From: Candidatus Rokuibacteriota bacterium
GTDB taxonomy: Bacteria > Methylomirabilota > Methylomirabilia > Rokubacteriales > CSP1-6
Direction: 5' to 3'
Assembly: GCA_003221515.1 (NCBI GenBank)
Contig: QHSI01000018.1
Location: forward strand, 1-44,584
Length of the DNA: 44,584 bases
This document shows, piece after piece, positions 15,730-23,573 of this stretch. Made by a program: the position numbers and the translations under genes. Under the pieces are notes generated by a model. That model was not told the DNA's origin, did not search any database, and was given only the letters and a program-made list of their open reading frames with translations. How positions within the stretch are numbered: position 1 is the stretch's first letter; each line of letters starts with the position of its first letter.

Positions 15730-16817
15730 CTCCGGCGCCGCTCGTCGCCGCGCTGCTCGGCACGCTGGGCGCGGTGGGAGCCGCGGCCGCCGAGCCGCCG
15801 CCGATCGTCGTTCCCTCGGGCTTCCGCGTCGAGATCGTGGCGGACGGCCTCGGCGCGCCACGCATGCTCGCGCAAGATGCGTCCGGAACGCTGCTGGTGT
15901 CGATCCCGAGCGAGGGACGTGTCGTCGCTCTGCCCGCGAGCCCGCGACCTCGAACGCCCGTCACGGTCGCCGCGGGGCTACAGCTTCCTCACGGGCTCAT
16001 CGTGCGTGACGGACACCTCTGGGTGGGCGAGACGGGGCGCGTGCTGCGGTTCCGCTACGACGTCGCCACCCACCGCGCGACCGAGCCGGTCGTGATCGTC
16101 CCCGATCTGCCGCCGGGCGCGCACCACTGGACCCGGTCGATCGCCTTCGGCCCCGACGGCCGGCTGTTCGTGGCGATCGGCTCCTCGTGCGACATCTGCC
16201 GCGAAGGGGATCGCCGCCGCGCCACGATCGTCAGCTACGCACCGGACGGATCGAACGAGCGCCTCGTCGCGAGCGGGCTGCGCAATCCCGTCGGGCTCGC
16301 GTTCGACCCGAAGACCGGCGCGTTGTGGACGACAGTCAACGAGCGCGATTGGCGCGACGGTCGCGCCCCGCCGGACTTCTTCACGCTGGTGCGCCCCGGC
16401 GCCAACTACGGCTGGCCTGACTGCTACGTCCAGGGCGGCGCGGTCACGCCCGATCCCCAGTTTCGCGGCGCGCGCGACTGTCGTGACATCACGCTGCCTT
16501 CCGTCGAGCTTGCTCCGCACGCGGCGCCGCTCGGAATCGCCTTCTATAGCGGGACGCAGTTTCCGGCGGCGTATCGCGGAAACCTCTTCGTCGCGCTCCA
16601 TGGCTCCCGTGCTGAGCTTCCGCCGGCCGGCTACAGGATCGTGCGGGTCGCTTTCCCGGCCGGCGGACGACCGCGCGTCGAGGACTTCGCGACCGATTGG
16701 CGCGCGGGTGGTCGCGTGTGGGGCCGCCCGGTCGACGTGCTCGTGGGGCGCGACGGCGCGCTCTACGTCTCGGACGATCATGGCGGGCGTGTGCTCCGCA
16801 TCACCTTCGTGCCATGA
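15726..16817 (+). CDS. PQQ-dependent sugar (sorbosone/glucose-type) dehydrogenase-like propeller
   Basis: A 363-residue exported six-bladed propeller of the soluble glucose/sorbosone dehydrogenase fold. The signal peptide ends VGAAAA-EP. Family features include VPSGFRVEIVADGLGAPR at the N-terminus, HHWTRSIAFGPDGRLFVAIG with the likely catalytic His, GLRNPVGLAFDP, and GANYGWPDCY. A Cys pair in SSCDIC is notable. The fold uses PQQ in sugar dehydrogenases, but many members have other or unknown substrates. The GTG at 15726 overlaps the previous stop as GTGA, so translation is coupled to the XoxJ-cytochrome fusion. It is probably the last gene of the operon starting at 12938. Confidence 0.85.
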   Translation: MTPAPLVAALLGTLGAVGAAAAEPPPIVVPSGFRVEIVADGLGAPRMLAQDASGTLLVSIPSEGRVVALPASPRPRTPVTVAAGLQLPHGLIVRDGHLWVGETGRVLRFRYDVATHRATEPVVIVPDLPPGAHHWTRSIAFGPDGRLFVAIGSSCDICREGDRRRATIVSYAPDGSNERLVASGLRNPVGLAFDPKTGALWTTVNERDWRDGRAPPDFFTLVRPGANYGWPDCYVQGGAVTPDPQFRGARDCRDITLPSVELAPHAAPLGIAFYSGTQFPAAYRGNLFVALHGSRAELPPAGYRIVRVAFPAGGRPRVEDFATDWRAGGRVWGRPVDVLVGRDGALYVSDDHGGRVLRITFVP

Positions 16818-16883
16818 TCGACCGCCTGAGCGACGGGCCTCGGCCCGAACCGCTCGGATGCCCCAAGGGCCTAGAATAGGGCG

Positions 16884-17189
16884 ATGGGTACTGACGGCGA
16901 ACTGCGCCTGCACATGTCGGAAGTCCGGAAATGGCTGACGGGGGAGTACGGACCGCTTCCGTCCGGAGTCACCCTGCTGATCAAGCCGTCGGACTTTGAC
17001 CACGCCGTGCTCAGGGAGCTCTCGGAGAGCGACTTGATCATTCGCGCGCGCGCGCTCCTGCGTGACGCCCAACGAGTCGTCGACCAGCTCGCGCTCGGCC
17101 AGCCGAACGAGACCCGCTTCATCAACAACCTCACCTTCCATGCCTCGGCTCTCGCGGATGCGCTCCGCGGCCTGCAGAAGGGCGGCTGA
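16884..17189 (+). CDS. Hypothetical protein, 101 residues
   Basis: I do not recognise this protein. It is soluble and mostly helical, with the sequence WLTGEYGPLPSGVTLLIKPS near the N-terminus and a helical C-terminal half, RARALLRDAQRVVDQLALG. There are no cysteines, signal peptide or membrane segments. It starts 66 bases after the sorbosone-type gene on the same strand; the ATG at 16884 has a weak TAGGG about 5 bases upstream. Codon use resembles its neighbours, so I regard it as a real but uncharacterised gene. Confidence 0.6.
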   Translation: MGTDGELRLHMSEVRKWLTGEYGPLPSGVTLLIKPSDFDHAVLRELSESDLIIRARALLRDAQRVVDQLALGQPNETRFINNLTFHASALADALRGLQKGG

Positions 17190-17475
17190 ATGGTCGAGGT
17201 CGGCCGCTAGACCAAGAGCTCCGTCACGGACGACAGTCCCGCGGTGGCCGATTCCGGAGACTAGGGGTTGAGGTCGGCCGCTCGGTGGACGGGGATCACT
17301 CACTGCGGCGGCGAATGTCCACCCGTGCGGGTTCCGGAAATGGCCGTATCGGCGTCTCGGCGGTCTTGACAGCCGGAGAACCATGTAAATAGGTCTTGCA
17401 GGCGGTCTCGACGTCTGCTATCGGGTCTCCTGACTCTGGTACGTGTCCTTGAACTTCTTTCGGGAGGACAGGGTT
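17190..17475. other. Intergenic region before the sugar-type ABC importer, with short direct repeat
   Basis: No gene is supported here. A 13-base exact repeat, GAGGTCGGCCGCT, occurs at 17196-17208 and 17270-17282 and could be a regulator site or chance in GC-rich DNA. A perfect TTGACA at 17366-17371 is followed by TAAATA at 17386-17391, but the 14-base spacing is short for a sigma70 promoter. The importer's first ATG at 17476 has GGGAGG at 17462-17467. Confidence 0.4.
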
Positions 17476-18432
17476 ATGGGCACCTGGACGACAGTAAGTC
17501 TGCCCCTCCCATCGTCTCGGCGCGGGCTGCGCTGGCGGGGCGACAGGATCCTGAGATTCGTGATGCACGACCGGATCCTGGGCTATCTGTTCCTGTTCCC
17601 GGCGCTGCTCGTCATCGTGGGCCTGGTCGCCTACCCCTTCGCCAGCGCCATCGTGATGACCTTCCAGGCGAAAACCGCGGGGGCGCCGGGTCGCTTCATC
17701 GGGCTGGACAACTACCGTGAGTTGTTGCGCAGTGAGCAGTTCCTGCGTGCGGTCGTCAACACCGTCTCCTATACCGCGATCGGAGTGGGGTTCAAATTTC
17801 TCCTCGGGCTCAGCATGGCGTTGGTGCTCAATCAAGAGCGCTTCGGCAACAATCTGTTTCGCTCCTTTCTGCTGATTCCCTGGGCCATTCCGACGGTCAT
17901 GTCGGCCCTCAACTGGCGCTGGATCTTCGACGATGCCAGCGGGCTCATCAACAACGTCCTGGTGCGTCTGGAGCTGATCGAGGAAACCATCTCCTGGCTC
18001 TCCAACCCACACCTCGCCATGCTCTCGGTGATCACGGTGGTGATCTGGCAGGGCACGCCGTTCTTCACCATGAGCTTTCTCGCCGGCCTGCAGGCCATTC
18101 CCAAGGAGCTCTACGAAGCGGCCGAGATCGACGGGGCGTCCGTGCTCCAGCAGTTCTCCTACATCACGCTGCCCCGGCTGCGGCCGATCTTCATCACTGC
18201 GGTGATGCTCTCGGCCATCTTGACCTCGGCGGGCATCCAATTCGTCTTGATCCTGACGAACGGTGGACCATCCGATCGCACCATGATCTTCCCGGTACTG
18301 GCGTATCACCTGGCACTGGGCGGCGCCCAGCGTTTAGGGATGGGAGCCGCCGTGTCGCTGATCTTCTTCCCCATCCTCGTCGTCTTCATCGTGTTCCTGA
18401 CGCGCCGCATGCTTCGCGAGAAGGGGGAGTAG
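17476..18432 (+). CDS. Sugar-type ABC transporter permease (MalF/UgpA family)
   Basis: A 318-residue inner-membrane permease with about six helices, beginning with GYLFLFPALLVIVGLVAYPF. The cytoplasmic EAA loop, YEAAEIDGASVLQQFSYITLP, docks the ATPase in this family. The C-terminus ends with a short basic tail after ILVVFIVFLTRR. It belongs to the carbohydrate uptake (CUT1) group on the basis of the NY-R-L-L segment and EAA motif. GGGAGG lies 8 bases before the ATG. The second permease starts 3 bases after its stop, followed by a binding protein. No ATPase gene is next to it, so a shared ATPase from elsewhere is needed. Confidence 0.92.
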   Translation: MGTWTTVSLPLPSSRRGLRWRGDRILRFVMHDRILGYLFLFPALLVIVGLVAYPFASAIVMTFQAKTAGAPGRFIGLDNYRELLRSEQFLRAVVNTVSYTAIGVGFKFLLGLSMALVLNQERFGNNLFRSFLLIPWAIPTVMSALNWRWIFDDASGLINNVLVRLELIEETISWLSNPHLAMLSVITVVIWQGTPFFTMSFLAGLQAIPKELYEAAEIDGASVLQQFSYITLPRLRPIFITAVMLSAILTSAGIQFVLILTNGGPSDRTMIFPVLAYHLALGGAQRLGMGAAVSLIFFPILVVFIVFLTRRMLREKGE

Positions 18433-18435
18433 GCC

Positions 18436-19281
18436 ATGGCGCTCCGCGTGACGACCCAGCGTCGCGTGCTCCAGGGCGTGGGAAATGGCGCGCTGGTGCT
18501 GATGCTCCTGTGGACCGCGATTCCCTTCTACTGGATGATCGCCACCTCGCTGAAGCACGACAAGGAAATCTACGGGTACGAAGCCACGCTGATCCCGCAG
18601 CGGCCGACGCTCGAGAACTATGCCACCGTGTTTCGCGAGACCCCCTATCTGCTCTTCCTGCGCAACAGCCTCGCGGTCGCGGCGGGCTCCACGCTGCTGT
18701 CCATGGTCATCGCGTGTCTGGGGGCGTACGCCATTGCCCGGCTCAATTTTCCCGGTCGAGCTTTCCTGGCGCGCAGTCTCGTGTTCACGTACCTCGTGCC
18801 CACCTCGCTGCTCTTCATCCCCATGTTCGCCATGATGAGTGTCCTCCGCCTCACCGATAGCCTGCACGGGCTCATCATCGCGTACCTGGGATTCGACGTG
18901 CCGTTCTGCACCTGGCTGCTCATGGGCTACTTCAAGTCCGTCCCCGTCGATCTCGAGGAAGCGGCCCGAGTGGACGGGTGTAACCGCGTCGGCGCCCTCC
19001 TGCGTATCGTGCTGCCGATGTCGCTCCCGGCCCTCGTGGTCGTGACGTTCTTCTCGTTCACGCACGCCTGGAACGAATTTCTGTACGCGCACGTGTTCAC
19101 CAGCACCACCAGTGCCCGGACGGTGACGACGGGCCTGGTGAACTTCATGTCGCAGGACGTGTTCTTCTGGGGACCGCTGATGGCCTCGACCGTCATGAGC
19201 GCGCTGCCCCCGGTGCTGATGTTCCTCGTCTTCCAGCGGTGGGTGGTCAAGGGGCTGACGCTCGGCGGAGTGAAGGGATAG
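18436..19281 (+). CDS. Sugar-type ABC transporter permease (MalG/UgpE family)
   Basis: A 281-residue permease with six membrane helices and the EAA motif EEAARVDGCNRVGALLRIVLP. The opening TAIPFYWMIATSLKHDKEI and the ending QRWVVKGLTLGGVKG are standard for the MalG-type partner in CUT1 importers. It pairs with the permease just upstream to form the membrane channel. It is separated from that gene by 3 bases and from the binding protein by 10 bases, so all three are probably one transcript. Confidence 0.92.
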   Translation: MALRVTTQRRVLQGVGNGALVLMLLWTAIPFYWMIATSLKHDKEIYGYEATLIPQRPTLENYATVFRETPYLLFLRNSLAVAAGSTLLSMVIACLGAYAIARLNFPGRAFLARSLVFTYLVPTSLLFIPMFAMMSVLRLTDSLHGLIIAYLGFDVPFCTWLLMGYFKSVPVDLEEAARVDGCNRVGALLRIVLPMSLPALVVVTFFSFTHAWNEFLYAHVFTSTTSARTVTTGLVNFMSQDVFFWGPLMASTVMSALPPVLMFLVFQRWVVKGLTLGGVKG

Positions 19282-19291
19282 GGAGGCAACG

Positions 19292-20614
19292 ATGCCTACG
19301 ACACGACGCGAGATCTTGCAGCAGGCCGGGAAGACCGCCACCGTCCTGACCGCGACCGCACCCTGGTGGCTCGTGCGCCGAGCCCATGCGGCGCGCCAGG
19401 CGAAGCTGGTCGTTTGGAATCCCGCCGCTCTCGCCCCACAGGTCGACAAGATCATGCAGGAGCAGTGCTACGCGTACGCCAAGCAAGCGGGGATCAAGGA
19501 TAGCGAGATCGACTATCAGATCATCGGTGGTCCCCAGCTCCTTCCCAAGCTGGTGGCAGCGCTCGAGGCCGGGAACCCGCCGGACATCACGCGATTGGGT
19601 GGCGGATACGTGCAGCTCTACCGCTCGCAAGGCCACCTCCTGGAGGTGACCGACCTCGTCAACAAGATGCAGAAACTCCAAGGGGGACTCTTTCCGGTCT
19701 CGATGCCGAGCGTCATGCATCAAGGCAAGGCGTACGGGGTGCCGCAGTCCGTCAGTCCCTGGCCACTGGTCACCCGTCTGGATCTGCTCGAGGCGGCCAA
19801 GGTCGAGCCCCCCAAGACGTGGGACGAGTTCGTCGAGGTCTGCAAGAAGCTGCAAAAGCCGCCCAAGCTCACCGGCTTCGGTCTGTGTCTGGGCCTGCAG
19901 AACGATACCGACAACAACGTGATGAACATGATCTGGTGTTACGGCGGCAAGCTCGTCGAGGCCGACAACAAGACGGTGGCGCTGCACTCCAGGGGCACGA
20001 TCGCCGCCGTCCAGCTCATCGCGGACATGTTCGGCAAGCACAAGATCATCCCGAAGGGGGCGATCTCGTGGGACAACACCGGAAACAACAAAGCCTATCA
20101 GTCACGTCAGGTGATCTTCGTGCTGAATCCCACCAGCATCTATGCCCATCTGGCGGACTCCGACAAGGAGCTCTACAAGGTGACGGGACTGCTACCGATT
20201 CCCGCTGGGCCGGCGGGTGCCGTCGAGGAGCTCACGACCGCGGAATGGCTGCTCTTCAAGCACAACCCATATCCAGAAGTCGCCAAGGGGCTGGCCGAGT
20301 ACTGGATGGCCCCCGAGAACCTGCGCGTCATGATCGAGGAAGGTGATGGGCGCTGGGGGCCGCCCTACAAGAACATGTACGACTCCAAGTTCTGGAAGCG
20401 GCCGGTGTTTCAGCACTGGCGGGGCATGCTGGAGCGTGGGCGGCAGTTCCCGGCTCCCGGCACCGTGAATCCCGCCGCCGGTGAAGTGCTCGCCACCTAC
20501 ACCATCGGGCGCATGATGCACCGGGTGCTGGTCGAGAGCTGGAACGTCGAGAAAGCGGTCGTCGAGGCGCACAAGAAGGTCGCAGAGATCTACGCGCGAT
20601 ATCAGGGAGCGTAA
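19292..20614 (+). CDS. Extracellular solute-binding protein, family 1 (sugar-type)
   Basis: A 440-residue periplasmic binding protein with a Tat-like leader (TRREILQQAGKTATVL, then a cleavage region near RRAHAAR). The body has CUT1-type features: LPKLVAALEAGNPPDITRL, YGVPQSVSPWPLVTRLDLLE and PPKTWDEFVEVCKKLQ. These proteins capture sugars or polyols for the two permeases encoded just upstream. Placement of the binding protein last is less common than first. GGGAGG precedes the ATG by about 6 bases. The substrate cannot be told from sequence. Confidence 0.9.
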   Translation: MPTTRREILQQAGKTATVLTATAPWWLVRRAHAARQAKLVVWNPAALAPQVDKIMQEQCYAYAKQAGIKDSEIDYQIIGGPQLLPKLVAALEAGNPPDITRLGGGYVQLYRSQGHLLEVTDLVNKMQKLQGGLFPVSMPSVMHQGKAYGVPQSVSPWPLVTRLDLLEAAKVEPPKTWDEFVEVCKKLQKPPKLTGFGLCLGLQNDTDNNVMNMIWCYGGKLVEADNKTVALHSRGTIAAVQLIADMFGKHKIIPKGAISWDNTGNNKAYQSRQVIFVLNPTSIYAHLADSDKELYKVTGLLPIPAGPAGAVEELTTAEWLLFKHNPYPEVAKGLAEYWMAPENLRVMIEEGDGRWGPPYKNMYDSKFWKRPVFQHWRGMLERGRQFPAPGTVNPAAGEVLATYTIGRMMHRVLVESWNVEKAVVEAHKKVAEIYARYQGA

Positions 20615-20978
20615 CGGAGGGACCAGAACGCCGCGGGAAACGCGTTGTCGGCGCTCTTCATCAGCGCTTAATCCAGCGGCCGATCAGTCCTAGCAGGACG
20701 CCACCCGTCACGACCACGACTGGAGCGCTGATCAGAGCGAGGCCGAATCGGGTCAGGTCTTCCACGACGTCATCACCGTACGCCGCGCGGATGAGACGAC
20801 GATGAGATCGACATGAGAAGTCGAGGCGGCGCGCCGCGCGAGCTCGGCGATCAGCTTCTCGGAAGCGCGGTGGCATCGAACTCGTAGAGCCAGTAACACC
20901 AGGGCCGACCCACGCGGCGCGCTCCGCGACCTTCCTCTGCTAGACTCCCGTCAGCCATCCTCAACCGAGGTGTCATCC
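20615..20978. other. Intergenic region upstream of the CoA-transferase
   Basis: This 364-base gap contains only a doubtful small minus-strand ORF (20661-20876). No convincing intrinsic terminator follows the binding-protein gene, and no strong promoter hexamers were seen before the CoA-transferase. A GAGG at 20967-20970 serves as ribosome binding site for the ATG at 20979. Confidence 0.5.
20661..20876 (-). CDS. Possible small single-pass membrane protein
   Basis: Up to 71 residues, ending in a hydrophobic helix FGLALISAPVVVVTGGVLLG followed by a basic tail (RWIKR). The N-terminal half is Arg-rich and may not be translated; shorter starts inside the frame are possible. The membrane helix is the only support, with no recognisable family. 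Confidence 0.28.
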   Translation of the reverse strand: MPPRFREADRRARAARRLDFSCRSHRRLIRAAYGDDVVEDLTRFGLALISAPVVVVTGGVLLGLIGRWIKR

Positions 20979-23561
20979 ATGCAAGCCGAGGAGCAACGCC
21001 GCCGAGGTCCCCTCACAGGGATCCGCGTCATCGAGCTGGCCGACGAGCAGGCGGAATACTGCGGCCTGACTCTGGCCGGGTTGGGCGCCGACGTCGTCAA
21101 GGTAGAGCCGCCCGGCGGCAGCCCCACGCGCCGCATCGGTCCCTTTTACGAGGACCGAGAGGATCCGGAGCGCTCGCTGTTCTTCTGGCAGTACAACCGC
21201 GGGAAGCGGTCCATCGTGCTCGACCTGCGTCAGCCGCAAGGCCAGGATCAGTTCCGCTCGCTGGTCGCCACCGCCGACGTGCTGCTGGAGTCGACGCCGA
21301 AGGGCGAGCTCGATGCGCTCGGGCTCGGCGTGGCCGCGCTCCTGCGCGAGTTTCCCACGCTGATCGTCGCGCGGACGTCGCCGTTCGGCGACGACGGTCC
21401 GTGGGCCGCGTTCAAGGGCTCGGACCTGGTGCACCTGGCGCTCGGCGGCGTCATGATGAATTGCGGCTACGATCCGTCGCCGGGCGGCACCTACGATCTG
21501 CCCCCGATCGCGCCGCAGATGTGGCACGCCTTCCACATTGCCGGCGAGCAGCTCTCGGTGGCCATCATCGCCGCGCTGCTCTATCGCTGGCGCACCGGCA
21601 AGGGGCAGTCCCTGTCGTGCGCGGTCCACGAGGCGGTGGCGAAATCCACCGAGGTCGACCTCATGACGTGGGTGATGCGACGATCGCTCGTGCTGCGGCA
21701 GACCTGCCGTCACGCGCGCGAGAGCATCACGCCGCATCCATCCATCGTGCACACCAAGGACGGCCGCTGGGTCATGGCGAACCTCGGCACGCGCCCGGGC
21801 GAGACCGAGCAGCTCATCAAGCTGCTCGAGCGCTACGGCATGGACGCCGGCCTCGACCCAGAGAAACCCTCGTTGCCATCGAGCGGACGCTTCGTTCCGG
21901 GCACCGGGCCGAGCACGGCGAAGCGTGACCACGCCATGGAGGCCGTGCAGCGCTTCGTGCGCGCGTTCACCTACGAGAACGTGCCATGGCGCGAGGCCCA
22001 GGAGGCCGGCATGCTCTGGGCGCCGCTGCGGAAGCCGCACGAGAACGCGATGGATCCGCACTGGCTCGCGCGCCGGAGCTGTACGGACGTCGAGCACCCC
22101 GAGCTCGGCCGCTCGTTCCGCTACGCCACGAGCAAGTGGCTGGCGACGCGCACGTCCTGGTCCGTCGGCCGCCGTGCGCCGCTCTTGAACGAGGACGCGA
22201 AGACCGTGGCCCTTCCGCGCGAGCAGGATCTGCCGGTGATCGACGCGTCCGCGCGCGCGCCCCTCAACGAGGCCCTCTCGCCTCGGGGCAAGCCGTTCCC
22301 GCTGCACGGCATCCGCATCCTGGACTTCACGTGGTTCCTGGCCTCGGCGGGTGGCACGCGCTTTCTGAGCGCGTTCGGCGCCGAGAGCATCAAGGTGGAG
22401 TTGAAGAGTCACCCGGATACCCGCATGGCCGCGATGGCGCCGGTCGGCGGTCGCGCCGCGCGTGAGAAGGCCACGGGACCGCTGCCCGGCGTCACCGACC
22501 CGGACATGGGCGGCCAGTTCAACAACAAGAACCCGGGCAAGCGCGGGATCTCGCTGAACGTCAGGCATCCGAAAGGTCTGGAGATCGCCCGGCGGCTGGT
22601 CGCGATGTCCGACGTCGTCGCGGAGGGCTTCTCGCCGGGCGTGCTGGACAGCTGGGGGCTTGGATACGACGCGCTCCGGGCGATCAAGCCGGACATCATC
22701 TACGTTCAGCAGTCGGGCATGGGAGCGAAGGGCACCTACGGCCGCTTCCGCACCGTGGGCCCGATCGCGAATTCTTTCTCCGGCTTGTCGGAGATGTCCG
22801 GGCTCCCCGAGCCGGCGATGCCAGCCGGGTGGGGCTACTCGTACCTGGACTGGATGGGCGCGTACAGCTTCGCGCTGGCGATGCTCACGGCGCTCTTCCA
22901 TCGCGCGCGCACGGGCGAAGGGCAGTGGGTCGATGCCTCGCAGTCCGAGGTCGGGCTCATGATCAGCGGCACGACGATCCTGGACTGGTCGGCGAACGGC
23001 CGGATCTGGTCACGCTACGGCAACCGGTCTCCGTACAAGCCGGCGGCGCCTCACAACGTCTACCCGTGCGCCGGGCACGATCGCTGGCTCGCCATCGCGT
23101 GCTTCACCGAAGCGGAGTGGCGCGCGCTGGCCGAGGTCGCCGGACATCGGGAATGGGCGAGCGACCCCCGGTTCAAGGATCTCGCGTCGCGGCGCAGGCA
23201 TCAGGATGCGCTGGACGCGCTCGTCGGGAGCTGGACGAAATCCCAGGACGCCTCTCACGCGATGCTCGCGCTCCAGCGCGCCGGCGTGCCGGCCGGCGTG
23301 TGCCAGACCGCGGAAGACCGCTGTGACCACGATCCGCAGCTGGCGGCGCTCGAGTGGTTGACCGAGGTCACGGGCACGAAGATCGGCCGCTGGCCGCTCG
23401 CCGAGGTGCCCATCAAGATGAGCGAGAGCCCGGCCTACATCGGCGGCCGCCTCGACCGCGGCGCACCCTGCTACGGCGAGGACAACCAGTACGTGTACGG
23501 CGAGCTGCTGGGGATGTCGTCGCAGGAGATCAAAACCCTCACCGACGAGGGCGTGATCTGA
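20979..23561 (+). CDS. Tandem-fused class III (CaiB/BaiF) CoA-transferase
   Basis: 860 residues made of two consecutive class III CoA-transferase domains, about 10-410 and 430-850. Each begins with a similar strand, GIRVIELADEQAEYCG and GIRILDFTWFLASAGG, followed by GADVVKVEPPGG and GAESIKVELKSHP. Each has a ...NRGKRSIVLDLR / NPGKRGISLNVRHP segment typical of the family. Class III enzymes move CoA between carboxylic acids as interlocked dimers, so a fusion could form the pair within one chain. The ATG at 20979 has GAGG 8 bases upstream. The thiolase-fold gene converges from the other side, 12 bases away; the substrate acid is unknown. Confidence 0.88.
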   Translation: MQAEEQRRRGPLTGIRVIELADEQAEYCGLTLAGLGADVVKVEPPGGSPTRRIGPFYEDREDPERSLFFWQYNRGKRSIVLDLRQPQGQDQFRSLVATADVLLESTPKGELDALGLGVAALLREFPTLIVARTSPFGDDGPWAAFKGSDLVHLALGGVMMNCGYDPSPGGTYDLPPIAPQMWHAFHIAGEQLSVAIIAALLYRWRTGKGQSLSCAVHEAVAKSTEVDLMTWVMRRSLVLRQTCRHARESITPHPSIVHTKDGRWVMANLGTRPGETEQLIKLLERYGMDAGLDPEKPSLPSSGRFVPGTGPSTAKRDHAMEAVQRFVRAFTYENVPWREAQEAGMLWAPLRKPHENAMDPHWLARRSCTDVEHPELGRSFRYATSKWLATRTSWSVGRRAPLLNEDAKTVALPREQDLPVIDASARAPLNEALSPRGKPFPLHGIRILDFTWFLASAGGTRFLSAFGAESIKVELKSHPDTRMAAMAPVGGRAAREKATGPLPGVTDPDMGGQFNNKNPGKRGISLNVRHPKGLEIARRLVAMSDVVAEGFSPGVLDSWGLGYDALRAIKPDIIYVQQSGMGAKGTYGRFRTVGPIANSFSGLSEMSGLPEPAMPAGWGYSYLDWMGAYSFALAMLTALFHRARTGEGQWVDASQSEVGLMISGTTILDWSANGRIWSRYGNRSPYKPAAPHNVYPCAGHDRWLAIACFTEAEWRALAEVAGHREWASDPRFKDLASRRRHQDALDALVGSWTKSQDASHAMLALQRAGVPAGVCQTAEDRCDHDPQLAALEWLTEVTGTKIGRWPLAEVPIKMSESPAYIGGRLDRGAPCYGEDNQYVYGELLGMSSQEIKTLTDEGVI

Positions 23562-23573
23562 GCCAGGCGGTTC

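Noticed and set aside
20615-20660. AACGC/GCGTT inverted repeat after the sugar-binding protein as terminator
   Set aside because: Only 5 bp with a 10-base loop and no U-run.
20973-22901. 642-residue minus-strand open frame opposite the CoA-transferase
   Set aside because: Composition typical of an antisense shadow; no family features.
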